A stretch of DNA of 64,000 bases from Membranipora membranacea (taxonomy: Eukaryota > Bryozoa > Gymnolaemata > Cheilostomatida > Membraniporidae), in contig OU612075.1 in the NCBI GenBank assembly GCA_914767715.1, positions 21,888,001-21,952,000 of the forward strand. Reading direction: 5' to 3'. The notes under the pieces are model-generated. The model worked only from the letters and a program-made list of their open reading frames with translations. It made no database searches and was not told the DNA's origin. Within the stretch, counting starts at the first letter, position 1; the number at the start of each line of letters is the position of its first letter. Positions 38,307 through 48,766 of this stretch are shown one piece after another. Both the position numbers and the translations under genes were made by a program.

Positions 38307-41221
38307 CTTATCTCATCCTTTAGTACCTCAGATGCCTCTCGTATCGCTGCTATCTAAACACCACACAGATAAAAAAAATGGTTAATGCAGGTGTGGGTAC
38401 AAAGCTATCAAGGCTGACACTATGAGAGTTTGAAGGAAAGATTTTAAGCTACAATGAAGCCATGAGTGTGATTTTACTGGACAACATTTACTCTCATTTA
38501 CAACAGATCAATTTTAGCTCTTAGTTGTTGAGCATGTCACCAAATGCCGTCAGTGAGTAAATCACCTGTTCCTCAGTAACCTCGTCAATCTTCTCTATCA
38601 TCATATCTCCGTTTCTGCTGCTATCTCCAAGTCTTTTCAACACGATTTTCTCTAGTCTACAGAGTTCTTTATTCTTATCAGCGAGCAGACGAGACGCGTC
38701 GTCATACTGACGAGTCAACTTATCCAACATGTAACTAAACGATCTCAGAGTATGTGTACGGTTACCTGAAAAAGTCAAATGTTCGACAGCATGTAATAAA
38801 CCATCGAAGTGTTAACAGCTTAACAGAAACAAAATTTGATTTGATGACATTGACGGCATTAATGTCATGTCAAACACACATGGTTTGGGTATGAAGGCTG
38901 ACTAAGCTTCACTGACAAAAGCCCTAAACGTTCAACACTTTTCCTGAAAAGCAAACCAGCATAGAAGCCTGGGAAACCTGGCGATCATGGATTGTGGGAG
39001 TAAAACTACAACCGAGAGATTACTCACTATTAGTAGAAGATGCACATTGGTTGTTTGTGGTCAGTTCACACTCTACACAGACAACCTTGAGGCAGGTCCC
39101 ACAGGCTAGTGACAGCTCCTTGTTAGTGTGGTCCTTACATGCCTGACTCTGGTATCTACCTGGCATCTCAAGAAACTTATCAATACTCTTTGTCTCATGT
39201 CGATCTCCAACTAGTGCCAGGTGAATCTACAAAATCAATCAAACAGAATCTACAATGATATTGGCATCAACTGGGCTTCACCTCACAAAAGTATTTCAGC
39301 AGGCGTTAAAATTCTAATGTGGAAAATTGGTAAAACAATATAAAAAACATTGATAATGTAATTAAGAATCGGGTTGAGTTGAACCTAGCAGGTTATGGTT
39401 CGAAACCATAGCGCTTCGAAATATTGGTGAATAAATCTTGTTCGACATACTGCCACAATCAGTTGCTAACTAGTGTTGAGTCACAAAAGAAATGACTATC
39501 AAGGTGGTACCTGCTGATGTTTATCACAGTACTTGAGACCACATGACAGACAGAAGCAGGTGGCTGCTGTATCCTCCTCACAGCTGTCACATGGGCACTT
39601 CCTGCTTTTTAATGTCAGAGGTCCGTTTTCATCACTTAGATCAGCTTTATCCAGAGACTCTACATCCTTCATTTTTGGATTTGTTCTGTTAGAAATATTT
39701 TAAAATATATATAATAGTCTTAATTTGAAACCATTGGCATACTACCTTAATGACCACCCATACTGTTTTTGATACAATAAAAATGATAAAATGCATAACA
39801 CTTACATTTTGTTGGCATCAGGGATTAAAAAGGAAATAAATAACATAAAAATTAATGTAAAAAAATACAAACAATCATTATTCTAACTTACTTCCAATTG
39901 ATTATTGATTATGAACTAATGATTGATGACCTATCCATGGGTACGGTTAGAGCAATGCCAATAATTTAATCAAATCTATGAAGTCGATCGGCTTCAAGAT
40001 CTTGTATTAACAGTACATCTCTAGGGGCGTCATTTTATTCCCCTGCAACGTGCCCTTGAAATATCCTGCCTCAAAGACTCAGAATTTTGTTGTCAACAAT
40101 GGCACCGTAAGTGTAGTAAATTAACATGACGGACCACATAATTACTCTTACTTGCAAATAGGTCATTTGATAGTCCGTCTCATTTGGAAGTCAGCACTGA
40201 GACATGTTATATAGTAAGCGTGTCCACAAGACAGCATCCTCGGATCCTCCATATCATCATAAGAACACAGACAGTATCCACACTGGTAGTCCTCAGACCT
40301 CAGTTATACCCGCCATTTCTACAATGTATGTGTACATGTCAACTTACAGACCAGGTTAAGTGCCTAAACTTTACTCTGGGCACTCTGGGTCTGGGTCACT
40401 GCTAGTTTCGTTCCTGATGATAATAGATTGACTCTTACACAGCATGCAGAAAAATTCCTTTTACCTTTTGATATGTTATTAAACGTGCATTGTTATGTAT
40501 TTGCATTGATCACAATATTTTTGACTTTGATTTTTATTGCTCCGCACCGATATTTTGTTATTATTACAAAACGTAATGTTGTAGTTTCTATGATACGGTC
40601 TAAGGAAAATAAAGATCAGTAGAACTCAACCCCTCACGCTTGATGGCTGATACAGTTATCATCAAAGTTGGATGTTATCATTGAAGATTCAGTTGTGATA
40701 AGCATGAAAAGAGGGGGATTCCCCTCTCACTGAGGGAAAGTTTTTAATTTGTAGTGAGAAATTAGCGAGCTAGCCTGTCATGACAAGCTTATCTAGACAG
40801 ACTAGCGAATAGCATGCATCGCTATATGATAGCTTCAGGCTGGAGGCGTATAGCAAATCGCTTTTTGCACCCAACACCTTATACATTGTAAACACGCGTA
40901 TTATTAATGATAATATCGTGCAGTTTTATTGAATTATGAACTCTATGGAACAAACACAAACACATAATATGATTATGTGTGAAAGTATACTAAAATTTCC
41001 CACTTCGCTATCATCTAAATGATTGTCCATGAGTTTAACAATTATGCCAAGTTTGGCCATAATTCATATCTCATAGATATGGTTTATCTGATGTATTATA
41101 TGTACCTAGTAATGTTATTTGACTCGTACTTGTAAAGTATGCAGGAAAACTTAAGCTACAATTCTCATGTGTTTTCGCTTTGCGGACAACAACCAAGTTC
41201 GTCAATTAATCAGTTGTATAC

Positions 41222-41364
41222 AGTCGCATGATCATCATCTCCCCAATTCTGCTGATATCTCCAAGTCGTCGCCACACGATCTTCTCTAATCTACAGATGT
41301 CTTTATTCTTATCAGCGAGAAGGCGAGTTGTGACGTCATACTGACGATACAACTTATCCAACAT
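41222..41364 (-). pseudogene. Isolated relic of the TRIM coiled-coil exon
   Basis: The translation MLDKLYRQYDV...LADKNKDICRLEKIVWRRLG matches the coil exon at 44290-44091 of the intact gene (MLDKLTRQYDD...). It loses homology before the exon's own acceptor and runs to a stop after MRLYTTD. No other TRIM exon adjoins it, so this is a fragment of a third copy. Confidence 0.75.
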
Positions 41365-41923
41365 GCATAGCAAGTAATGAAATGCTAATCTATATGCTAC
41401 CAATACCCAAACAGTTATGAAAAAACCAGACCGGAACCGGTCTGAACTCAATATAAATAAATTAACAGCCCTACAATAGTTTTCTTTTTCAATCATCTGA
41501 TGGGGATTCTTTTTGTGTTTCCGGTCCAGTTTGCTTCTAAAGACAACTCCCATACCTGCTCACCAGGCAGATACTACAACCTTCCGATATTAAATGCTCT
41601 CATTCTGTCATTCCAAGTTTTATTTCAGTGTTATTGTGATCTCATAGGTGTATTTGTGAGAATTATCATGACACATGAATATTACATAAGGTCATATCTG
41701 GATAAAAAACAACAGTCAGTCCACTATCGCTTGTATCAGGGATATATGTCAACCTATTTTGAATAGATAGGTTATAATATAATATAACCAAAATATATCA
41801 ACAAAATGTAGAGCAAACATGCACCAAAAGCCTCATTGTAATCTAACAAACACCCGCCCTTACTAAAGCAGAATAAGATTGGCAGCCACTTCAGATAAAC
41901 TTGATGATAACGCCATAAATGGC

Positions 41924-44900
41924 TTACTCCTGCATGTTATATGTGATGAAGTGATAGACACTACCAGATTTGTTATCATAATTCTGACCAGCTAGAGCAA
42001 GTTTTGTGTTCTGTACACATACACCTCCCAATGGCCGTGGTGTCATGGTGTAGGAGGAATGAGTTACGCTGAGTAGATTCTGTGTCTTTACAAGCTGACC
42101 TAAAATCAAAAAAATTTGGAGTTTGAACAAATGGCATGAATGACTCATCTTTTGATGAATTAACTTACAAACAATACAACCACAACAGCTCATTCACTTT
42201 CAGTGTAATTGGACTATTCACAACTCTAAAATATACAATCAATGGGCACAACAATTGCTTTTAGTGATGAAAGAATTTGTATAAATCTCAAATTGGTACA
42301 CGCATATTACCTTCCAATGAGAGGAAGTGTAAACTAGGGCTGTTGCTGTTGCCGCAGATGATCAAACCACTAGCTGTGTCCTGGCACATAGCTGTCACAT
42401 TAGACATGCCTGCACATGTCCAGACAGGGTCTGCGTTCCCTCCGATCCTGTATCTTGATACACTGGGTCCTGCAGACACCAGCACTGTGCCATCTTTGAG
42501 AGCGAGTACAGCCTGGATAGTGGTGGTCTCTGGAAGCTTTAGTTCCAGTTGAAATTCTCCATCAAGGTCGTATACAGAGATGACTCTTGTCTCTGTGTTG
42601 GCGACGAGGAGGTAATTCTCTGCTGCAGAGATATGATTAACACCAGCAGGTACAGTGAATAGATCGCTGCTCTTCTGAAGATCAGCAGAGAATAACTTCA
42701 CCATCTTAGTGTTGTCAATGTCTCTCAGGGCATAAATCTTATCGCCAGACACCGCAATTTTCAGAAGACCTGAGCAGTTCACGCTAGCACCACCTCTTCC
42801 ATTGTTGACATCATAAATCTGAAGTGACGATGGTAAGCCGGTCACCAATTCTTTTTCTGAAATGAAGGCCGCAGAATTTGGAATGCTGCCAGAGTTGAAA
42901 TAAGTTTGACATGTGATGTTCGATGGAAGTGCAGACCTGGTGCGAAGCTCGATGTCTCTACTCTTGTCTACAAAATTGGTAGGAAGAAGATGCCATGATT
43001 AAATGAATTTTGGATTCATTCCGTGATATTCATAATGTGGTGTAACCGAGTTGTCTCTATCTCCTCCGTGTAACATAAAGTGGAAATATATTGGTGCATA
43101 ACTTTACCAACCAAGCTTAGCACTGGAGATACTGTCCACAATATCTAACTTACTTTTGTCAGTGAGTATTCGCTCCTCTAGGTGACATCTCTTTAGAGTC
43201 ATCTGAGTAGCCTGATTAATTCTCTGTTGTCTCCTCTCGCTCTCTATGATAAGATCAGAAAGGGGCGTGTCTCTTAGTACTGAAGTTATATCTCCCTGTA
43301 TATCCTCTATCTGCTGCTGATTAGTGAGTAACTCTGCTGTATACTCCTCAGCTTGAGTTGTCCTCTCTCTTAGATAAACTCTTATCTCATCCTTCAGTAC
43401 CTCAGATGCCTCTCGTATCGCTGATATCTAAACACAACACAGGGTAGAAATATATCATAATAACTCACTTATAAGGCGCTGGCCACCTCGGGAAAAATAA
43501 AATGCTCCAGTTAGGCACCCTACAGCTATAAGACACCCCACAGCTATAAGACACCCCACAGCTATAAGACATCTTGCCTAAGCATATCAAACTGACCACT
43601 CCTTTATAGCGTCTGACAGAGATGTTGATTCATGAGAAACAGTGTACTTGGTGGGGCTCGAACCCAAGACCTTGTGATCCCAAATCAAACGGAGATATTG
43701 AGTGAAAAGAAACATTGCACCCGTTGGACCTCAAACCTCGAAATCAGACGCCTCTAACACTAAGCTATCCCTGCTCACCTGTATGGCACGGTTTTTCTCC
43801 AACTCAAATTCAAAATACTTCAAATGATAGCCACACCCATATGCTCCATTCTTATAGGCGCCTTCACTTAGTAGGCGCCGCGGCGGTGAGGTATAACGGT
43901 ATATATTTGCAGGTGTGCATACAAAGCTGTCAAGGCTGACACTAAACAGTTAGAGAGTTTGAAGGAAAGATTTTAAGCTACAATGAATGCTATGAATGTG
44001 ACTTTACTGGACAACTCTCATTTACAACAGATTAATTTAAGCTTTTAGCTGTTGAGACTGACTTTAAATATGATCTGATAAGTAAATCACCTGTTTCTCA
44101 GTAACCTTGTCAATCTTCTCTATCATCATATCTCCATTTCTGCTGATATCTCCGAGGCGTCTCCACACGATCTTCTCTAGTCTACAGATCTCTTTATTCT
44201 TATCAGCGAGCAGACGAGACGCGTCGTCATACTGACGAGTCAACTTATCCAACATGTAACTAAACGATCTCAGAGTATGTGTACGGTTACCTGAAAAAGT
44301 GAAATAAATTACTATATCTGTAAACATAACTGTAAACATCATGGACAGCAAAATTCATTTGAAACAAGTTTTTCTGTGACCTAAATTTCACCCTTTGCTC
44401 CTCGCTAGCTCTTGTTTTTGTTCTTGTTTTTACCAATTGTCATGCCCATTTGTAAAAAAAAAATCCATTTCCAAACCCCATAAATGCCCTTACTTATGGG
44501 TTTTCCGAGAGGATTACCTTTCTCTGTCCGGTGCAAAATAAATCTGCTGCATAATTATAATTAATACGCCTTTCTGGTCAACAGGGCGGTCACCTGTATG
44601 GTTTAACTTTATGTCCGAATCATCATGTTTCATAATACTAATTAATAACTTTAGGGATTTACTTGACCATCCGCACCTAGTGGTACCTTGCATTTTCTCA
44701 GCTCGAATAAAATCCGCTTGCAATTTTTCTCCGCACAACAGTGTTTTAAAGCGGATTTTCGATTATTCGAGAATATTTTGTAACCATTTTTTTTGAAGTA
44801 ATTAATAGCTTTTCTCAACATTTTTCTGGTATAAAAGCTGGAGTGGTAAAACATGTTAAACCAGTTCACCCTGAGCCACAAACCAGCACAGGTATGTTAG

Positions 44901-46854
44901 CTGACTAATTATTTGTATTTGTTCTATATTTTTGACTTATATTTTTCCTTTTTCATTATTTTAAAAATGAGAGTCAACTCTAGGATTTGCAAGTCTAAAG
45001 TGAATAAACTGAGTTCTAACTTTGCTAATTTCCAAACTCTTGATCTAAAAGTTTAGTATTAATTAACTATGTTCATAAGCACAAGCAATTGAGTCTGATC
45101 TTCGCCCTGTCTGGGTTCTAAACTTTGAAGTTTTTGCTGCAGTAAATCTTAACAACATGCTGATTCCAAATAATTTAGCTGTATAAAACAAAAATACCTT
45201 ATCAAATTTGTAATGCACAACCACTTTCAATATATAACTTACTTGCCTGGATTTATAAAATTATAGCATGCTTTGGGTTTAAATTTGCAACAGCGCATCA
45301 ATCACTTCACATGGAACTCTAATCGCTGGTAGAATTTCAGAGTGCTAGGTATTTCTAATTTTCAGAGTTAGCTTGCTTGTTATTCTCTCGAGGGCAATGG
45401 CCAAGTCTTTTGGGGAATACGGAAGGCAAATTCTGTTTATTACATATCAACAAATTGAATATACACGGGGTGGGGGGGGGTCTGAAAACATTGACTTGTT
45501 ACACCATTTGAAAGATTGCACATTATTGAAGTTTTAACAGGTCAATAAAAACAAAAATTTGATTAGATGACATTGATGGCATACTTCCATCAAAGTCTAA
45601 GCATGCTCATCAGGCTAAACCGCCTGTCAAACACACTTGGTCGTCCGGATATGAAGGCTGACTAGGCTTCACTGAAAAAAGCCCTAAACATTCAGCACTT
45701 TTCCTGAAAGGAAGACCAGCCTAGAAGCCTAGGACACCTAGTGATCATGGATTGTGTGAGTAAAACTACATCTGTGAAAACACTCACTATTAGTAGATGA
45801 TGCACATTGGTTATTGGTGGTCAGTTCACACTCTACACAGACGACCTTGAGGCAGGTCTCACAGGCTAGTGACAGCTCCTTGTTAGTGTGGGCCTTACAT
45901 GCCTGACTCTGGTGTCTACCTGGCATCTCAAGAAACTTATCAATACTCTTTGTCTCATGTCGATCTCCAAACAGTGAGCGATGGACCTATAATATAATTT
46001 ATCAAAGTATCTCTCATGGATGATTCCTTTCTCAGAACTTGTTGCTATGGGGACACAAAGGGGTCACACTTCAAACCTCACACAAGAAGAACACGGCCAA
46101 GTTTTTTCAATGCACAGCTAGTCTACGGTCAACTTTAGCCACCATAACAACATCCTCAATTTCAAGTTAGTGAAGATGATTATGCAAACCCCAGTGGCAT
46201 ATGCTTTATTTCTGAAGTTGTAGCCTACCTGCTGATGTTTATCGCAGTACTTGAGACCACATGACAGACAGAAGCAGGTGGCTGCTGTATCCTCCTCACA
46301 GCTGTCACATGGGCACTTCCTGCTTTTTAATGTCAGAGGTCCGTCTTCATCACTTAGATCAGCTTTATCCAGAGACTCTACATCCTTTATTGTTGGATTC
46401 GTTCTGTCCAAAAGCAAAGAATTTTGTCCCTCACTATTTGATCCTTTGTAACCTTCTAGCAGCCACGATGAATTAATGGAATCTATTTATTTAGTGGTGT
46501 GTGCAATATCCATTATTCATAGGAAGGGTCAAGAATGCTCCTTTGACGCCTCTGCATCGTCTTGTCCCGAGTCAGCCACCTGCTCTTTATGTGATATTTG
46601 CAAAAATCGATTTGGCCATAGTTTTACATTCAGGGTAATATAAATCAAGATAATCCTTGGTTCAATTGTTTTAAAGCACCACATTATTATTCTTACTTGC
46701 AAATAGGACATTTGATAGTCCGTCTCATTTGAAAGTCAGCACTGAGACATGTTATACAGTAAGCGTGACCGCAAGGCAGCATCCTCGGATCCTCCATATC
46801 ATCATAAGAACACAGACAGTATCCACATCGGTAGTCCTTTGTTATACCCGCCAT
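41924..46854 (-). CDS. TRIM-like RING/B-box/coiled-coil protein with propeller-like C-terminus, 612 aa
   Basis: Exons: 46854-46697, 46403-46229, 45986-45788, 44290-44091, 43427-43154, 42967-42311 and 42099-41924. All phases agree and the total is 1839 bp with TAA. Domains: RING at about residues 8-53 (CGYC, CGHAYCITC, CPIC); first B-box about 83-111 (CPCDSC, CFCLSCGLKYCDKH); second B-box about 137-170 (ACKAH, ACETC, VCVEC); coiled coil about 180-335; then a repeat domain about 340-612 (GDKIYALRDIDN, NYLLVANTETRVISVYDLDG, GTVLVSAGPSVSRYRI) that looks like a beta-propeller of NHL type. Such proteins are usually E3 ubiquitin ligases, with the propeller binding RNA or protein. The start MAGIT was chosen over an in-frame ATG seven codons upstream for its better context (GAAATGG). 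Nothing is broken. The exact subfamily is uncertain. Confidence 0.88.
43522..43571. repeat. 18-bp tandem repeat, about 2.8 copies
   Basis: The unit ACAGCTATAAGACACCCC is repeated in the intron between the two coil exons of the intact TRIM gene. Confidence 0.8.
43640..43790 (-). mobile_element. Probable tRNA-derived SINE
   Basis: On the minus strand, GGATAGCTTAGTGTTAGAGGC (A-box-like) is followed after about 20 bases by GAGGTTTGAGGTCC (B-box-like), the usual Pol III spacing shortened. A second, near-perfect B-box GGGTTCGAGCCCC follows near 43650-43665. This suggests a composite of two tRNA-like heads in a TRIM intron. Confidence 0.45.
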
Positions 46855-46899
46855 TTCTACAATGTAAGTGTACAAGTCAACCTAGTTAAAGCTTGTCTG

Positions 46900-47143
46900 G
46901 GGGGTCTTTCAATTAGAAAGAGCAATGCATTACTAAAGCAAGTTATCACTATCACATCGCTCAAAATTATCACTCACTTGGTCTTTCAATTAGACAAAAT
47001 CGCTCACAAATCGCTCACTCAGAATGTATATAGCTCCATCAAGTGACTGAGCGATCTGAAAGCGAGACCCCTAGCAGGTATCACTCACTCTGTGAGTGAA
47101 CGATCAGATTGCGATTTTGGCTGTTTCTAATTGAAAGACCCCC
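46900..47143. mobile_element. 244-bp MITE with 3-bp target duplication
   Basis: The ends are GGGGGTCTTTCAATTAGAAA and TTTCTAATTGAAAGACCCCC. CTG flanks it at 46897-46899 and 47144-47146. The matching place upstream of the paralogous gene (near 40380-40400) reads GGGTCTGGGTCACTG with a single CTG, an empty site. A 3-bp duplication suits the PIF/Harbinger group. Confidence 0.85.
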
Positions 47144-47433
47144 CTGGGTCACTGACTAGCAGTAGTTGCTTTCAATTATCAAACATCAACAGCAACACTC
47201 ATCGACAAGGCAAACTATTGGTAGACAGGACCATAAAGTTATAGACAGGACCAGTTATGGAGGTTGAATCATTCATAAGGGGAAGAGATGATGTCATCAC
47301 GGCGTTACTTGCAAGTGAAAATTGAACACCACTCAAACACACGAATCTCGCTCTAACTTCTCCAAAACAGTAGTTGGCATCAAAAGAATGATAATATGAC
47401 AAATTATGAGGTTTGCAAACAGTGTGTTTAAAA

Positions 47434-47477
47434 CAAACCCAAGGGGATTAATGCTAGCATTAATCCCCTTGGGTTTG
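47434..47477. repeat. Perfect 44-bp palindrome, no loop
   Basis: The two 22-base halves are exact reverse complements meeting at ATGCT|AGCAT. Confidence 0.9.
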
Positions 47478-48390
47478 CTTCTTTATAAAAAAAGAATCAG
47501 GGAGTTGACCGAAACAAAGACCGAGAATCCCTGCTGCACAGTGTTTATATTGGATGATAATCCTACCAGGCACAAGAAGAACCAAGAGGTCACCAACTCA
47601 CCAAATCTGTAGGTTGTTTCTGGTCTTATGCTGAAACTAACTTAGCAACTCTCTAGACTATATACTAATTTATGTTTCAAAGCTACTGCAGCAATGATAA
47701 ATGTTGCCTTGCAGTACAATCAGTCAGAATGCAATCAATGAACTGACTTGTAATGACTCAATGCACTCTTATACTTGTATTGGCACAAATATTGTGTTTA
47801 GGGAATTCCCCTTTCACGAAAGGTAAGTTTTTAATGGCGAGAGATCATTGGGCACAGCCATGCAACCATAGCATTGTTTTGCACAGTCAACACCTTAAAA
47901 GAGGCGCGACCATGAGTTGGGCCTTGAACAATGTGCACAGCATTAGGAAATGAGTATTAGACTCGACTGTAGCAGGAGACATGCTCAAAATTATACAGTA
48001 AATTATGTACATAAATAAAAAATGTAGCTCTTTATCATTACAGAACAAAAAATTTAATTTTGTGGGATTGAGAAACAGCAATAGTTCATTTGTATATCAA
48101 CCGCAGACACCCAAAAGTGCAACACAGCGCATGGATTAACATAATATAGGTTTGCTCATAAAAAGGCCAACAATGGCAAATGTAGCTACAGAGAATAATC
48201 TACAGTTCACTTTCCTCTCAGAGTATTCTGGTCAATCTGAGCTTCACGATCACACAAGTCATGTGATAAAATGAAATGAAGATACAAATTAGAAAAGAGA
48301 AGTCGTCTGTTCGTGATAAGCGAGGATAACTTAATGCCATTAATTGCTATTTGTCCATGTGATTGACATGGATTCTTTACATGAACAGCA

Positions 48391-48494
48391 CAGGCCTGCT
48401 GTAGTTGGTGCAAGTGGTAGAGTGCCCCAGTGGTCAAAGCCTTTGACCACTGGGGCACTCTATCACTGGACTTGCACCAACTACAGAAGGCCTG
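48391..48494. repeat. Long fold-back, arms about 50 bp
   Basis: AGGCCT at each outer end, TAGTTGGTGCAAGT facing ACTTGCACCAACTA, and AGTGCCCCAGTGGTCAAAG facing CTTTGACCACTGGGGCACT around a single central base. There are a few small mismatches. Confidence 0.85.
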
Positions 48495-48766
48495 TGATGA
48501 ACAGTAACCGAGAAATTTCATCATTATATTGCACCTCTGGATGACACTCAATTGCACTTTACAGGCCTAATTAAATAAATGACTACTGACTAGCATCACA
48601 AATATACCATAAAGTTCCATATTGTTTCTTAATCTAAGACCAGCTATGTGTAGAGTGTCTCATGAGAGCCATAGGGTCAGACATTATCGGTAAGCTCCTA
48701 GACATCACTATACGAGATAGTTGTCTATCACAGACCGGCAAACAGACAGAGTCTCGACATGTGATG

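Larger units (their letters stand above)
35230..40316 (-). pseudogene. Decayed TRIM-like paralogue (broken RING, split coil exon, frameshifted C-terminal domain)
   Basis: This copy has the same exon plan as the intact gene at 41924-46854. Remnant exons: RING 40316-40152, first B-box 39685-39511, second B-box 39226-39028, coil 38765-38566, coil 38353-38302 plus 37376-37155, propeller-like 36253-35613, last 35414-35230. The RING exon has 7 extra bases after MAGIT, a Cys-to-Tyr change next to GHAY, and TGA in place of the CPIC cysteine codon. The second coil exon is split by a 920-bp insertion. The propeller-like exon is 16 bases shorter than its partner, which shifts the frame to a stop near 36000. 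Both B-box exons, the first coil exon and the last exon (ending in a normal TAA) stay open. A new ATG (MKDVESL) in the first B-box exon could start a RING-less protein. Confidence 0.8.
46855..48766. other. Spacer between the intact TRIM gene and HELQ
   Basis: It holds the TRIM promoter side, the 244-bp MITE, a perfect 44-bp palindrome and a ~104-bp fold-back. No coding exon was found. HELQ's 3' UTR must lie at its right end. Confidence 0.5.
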
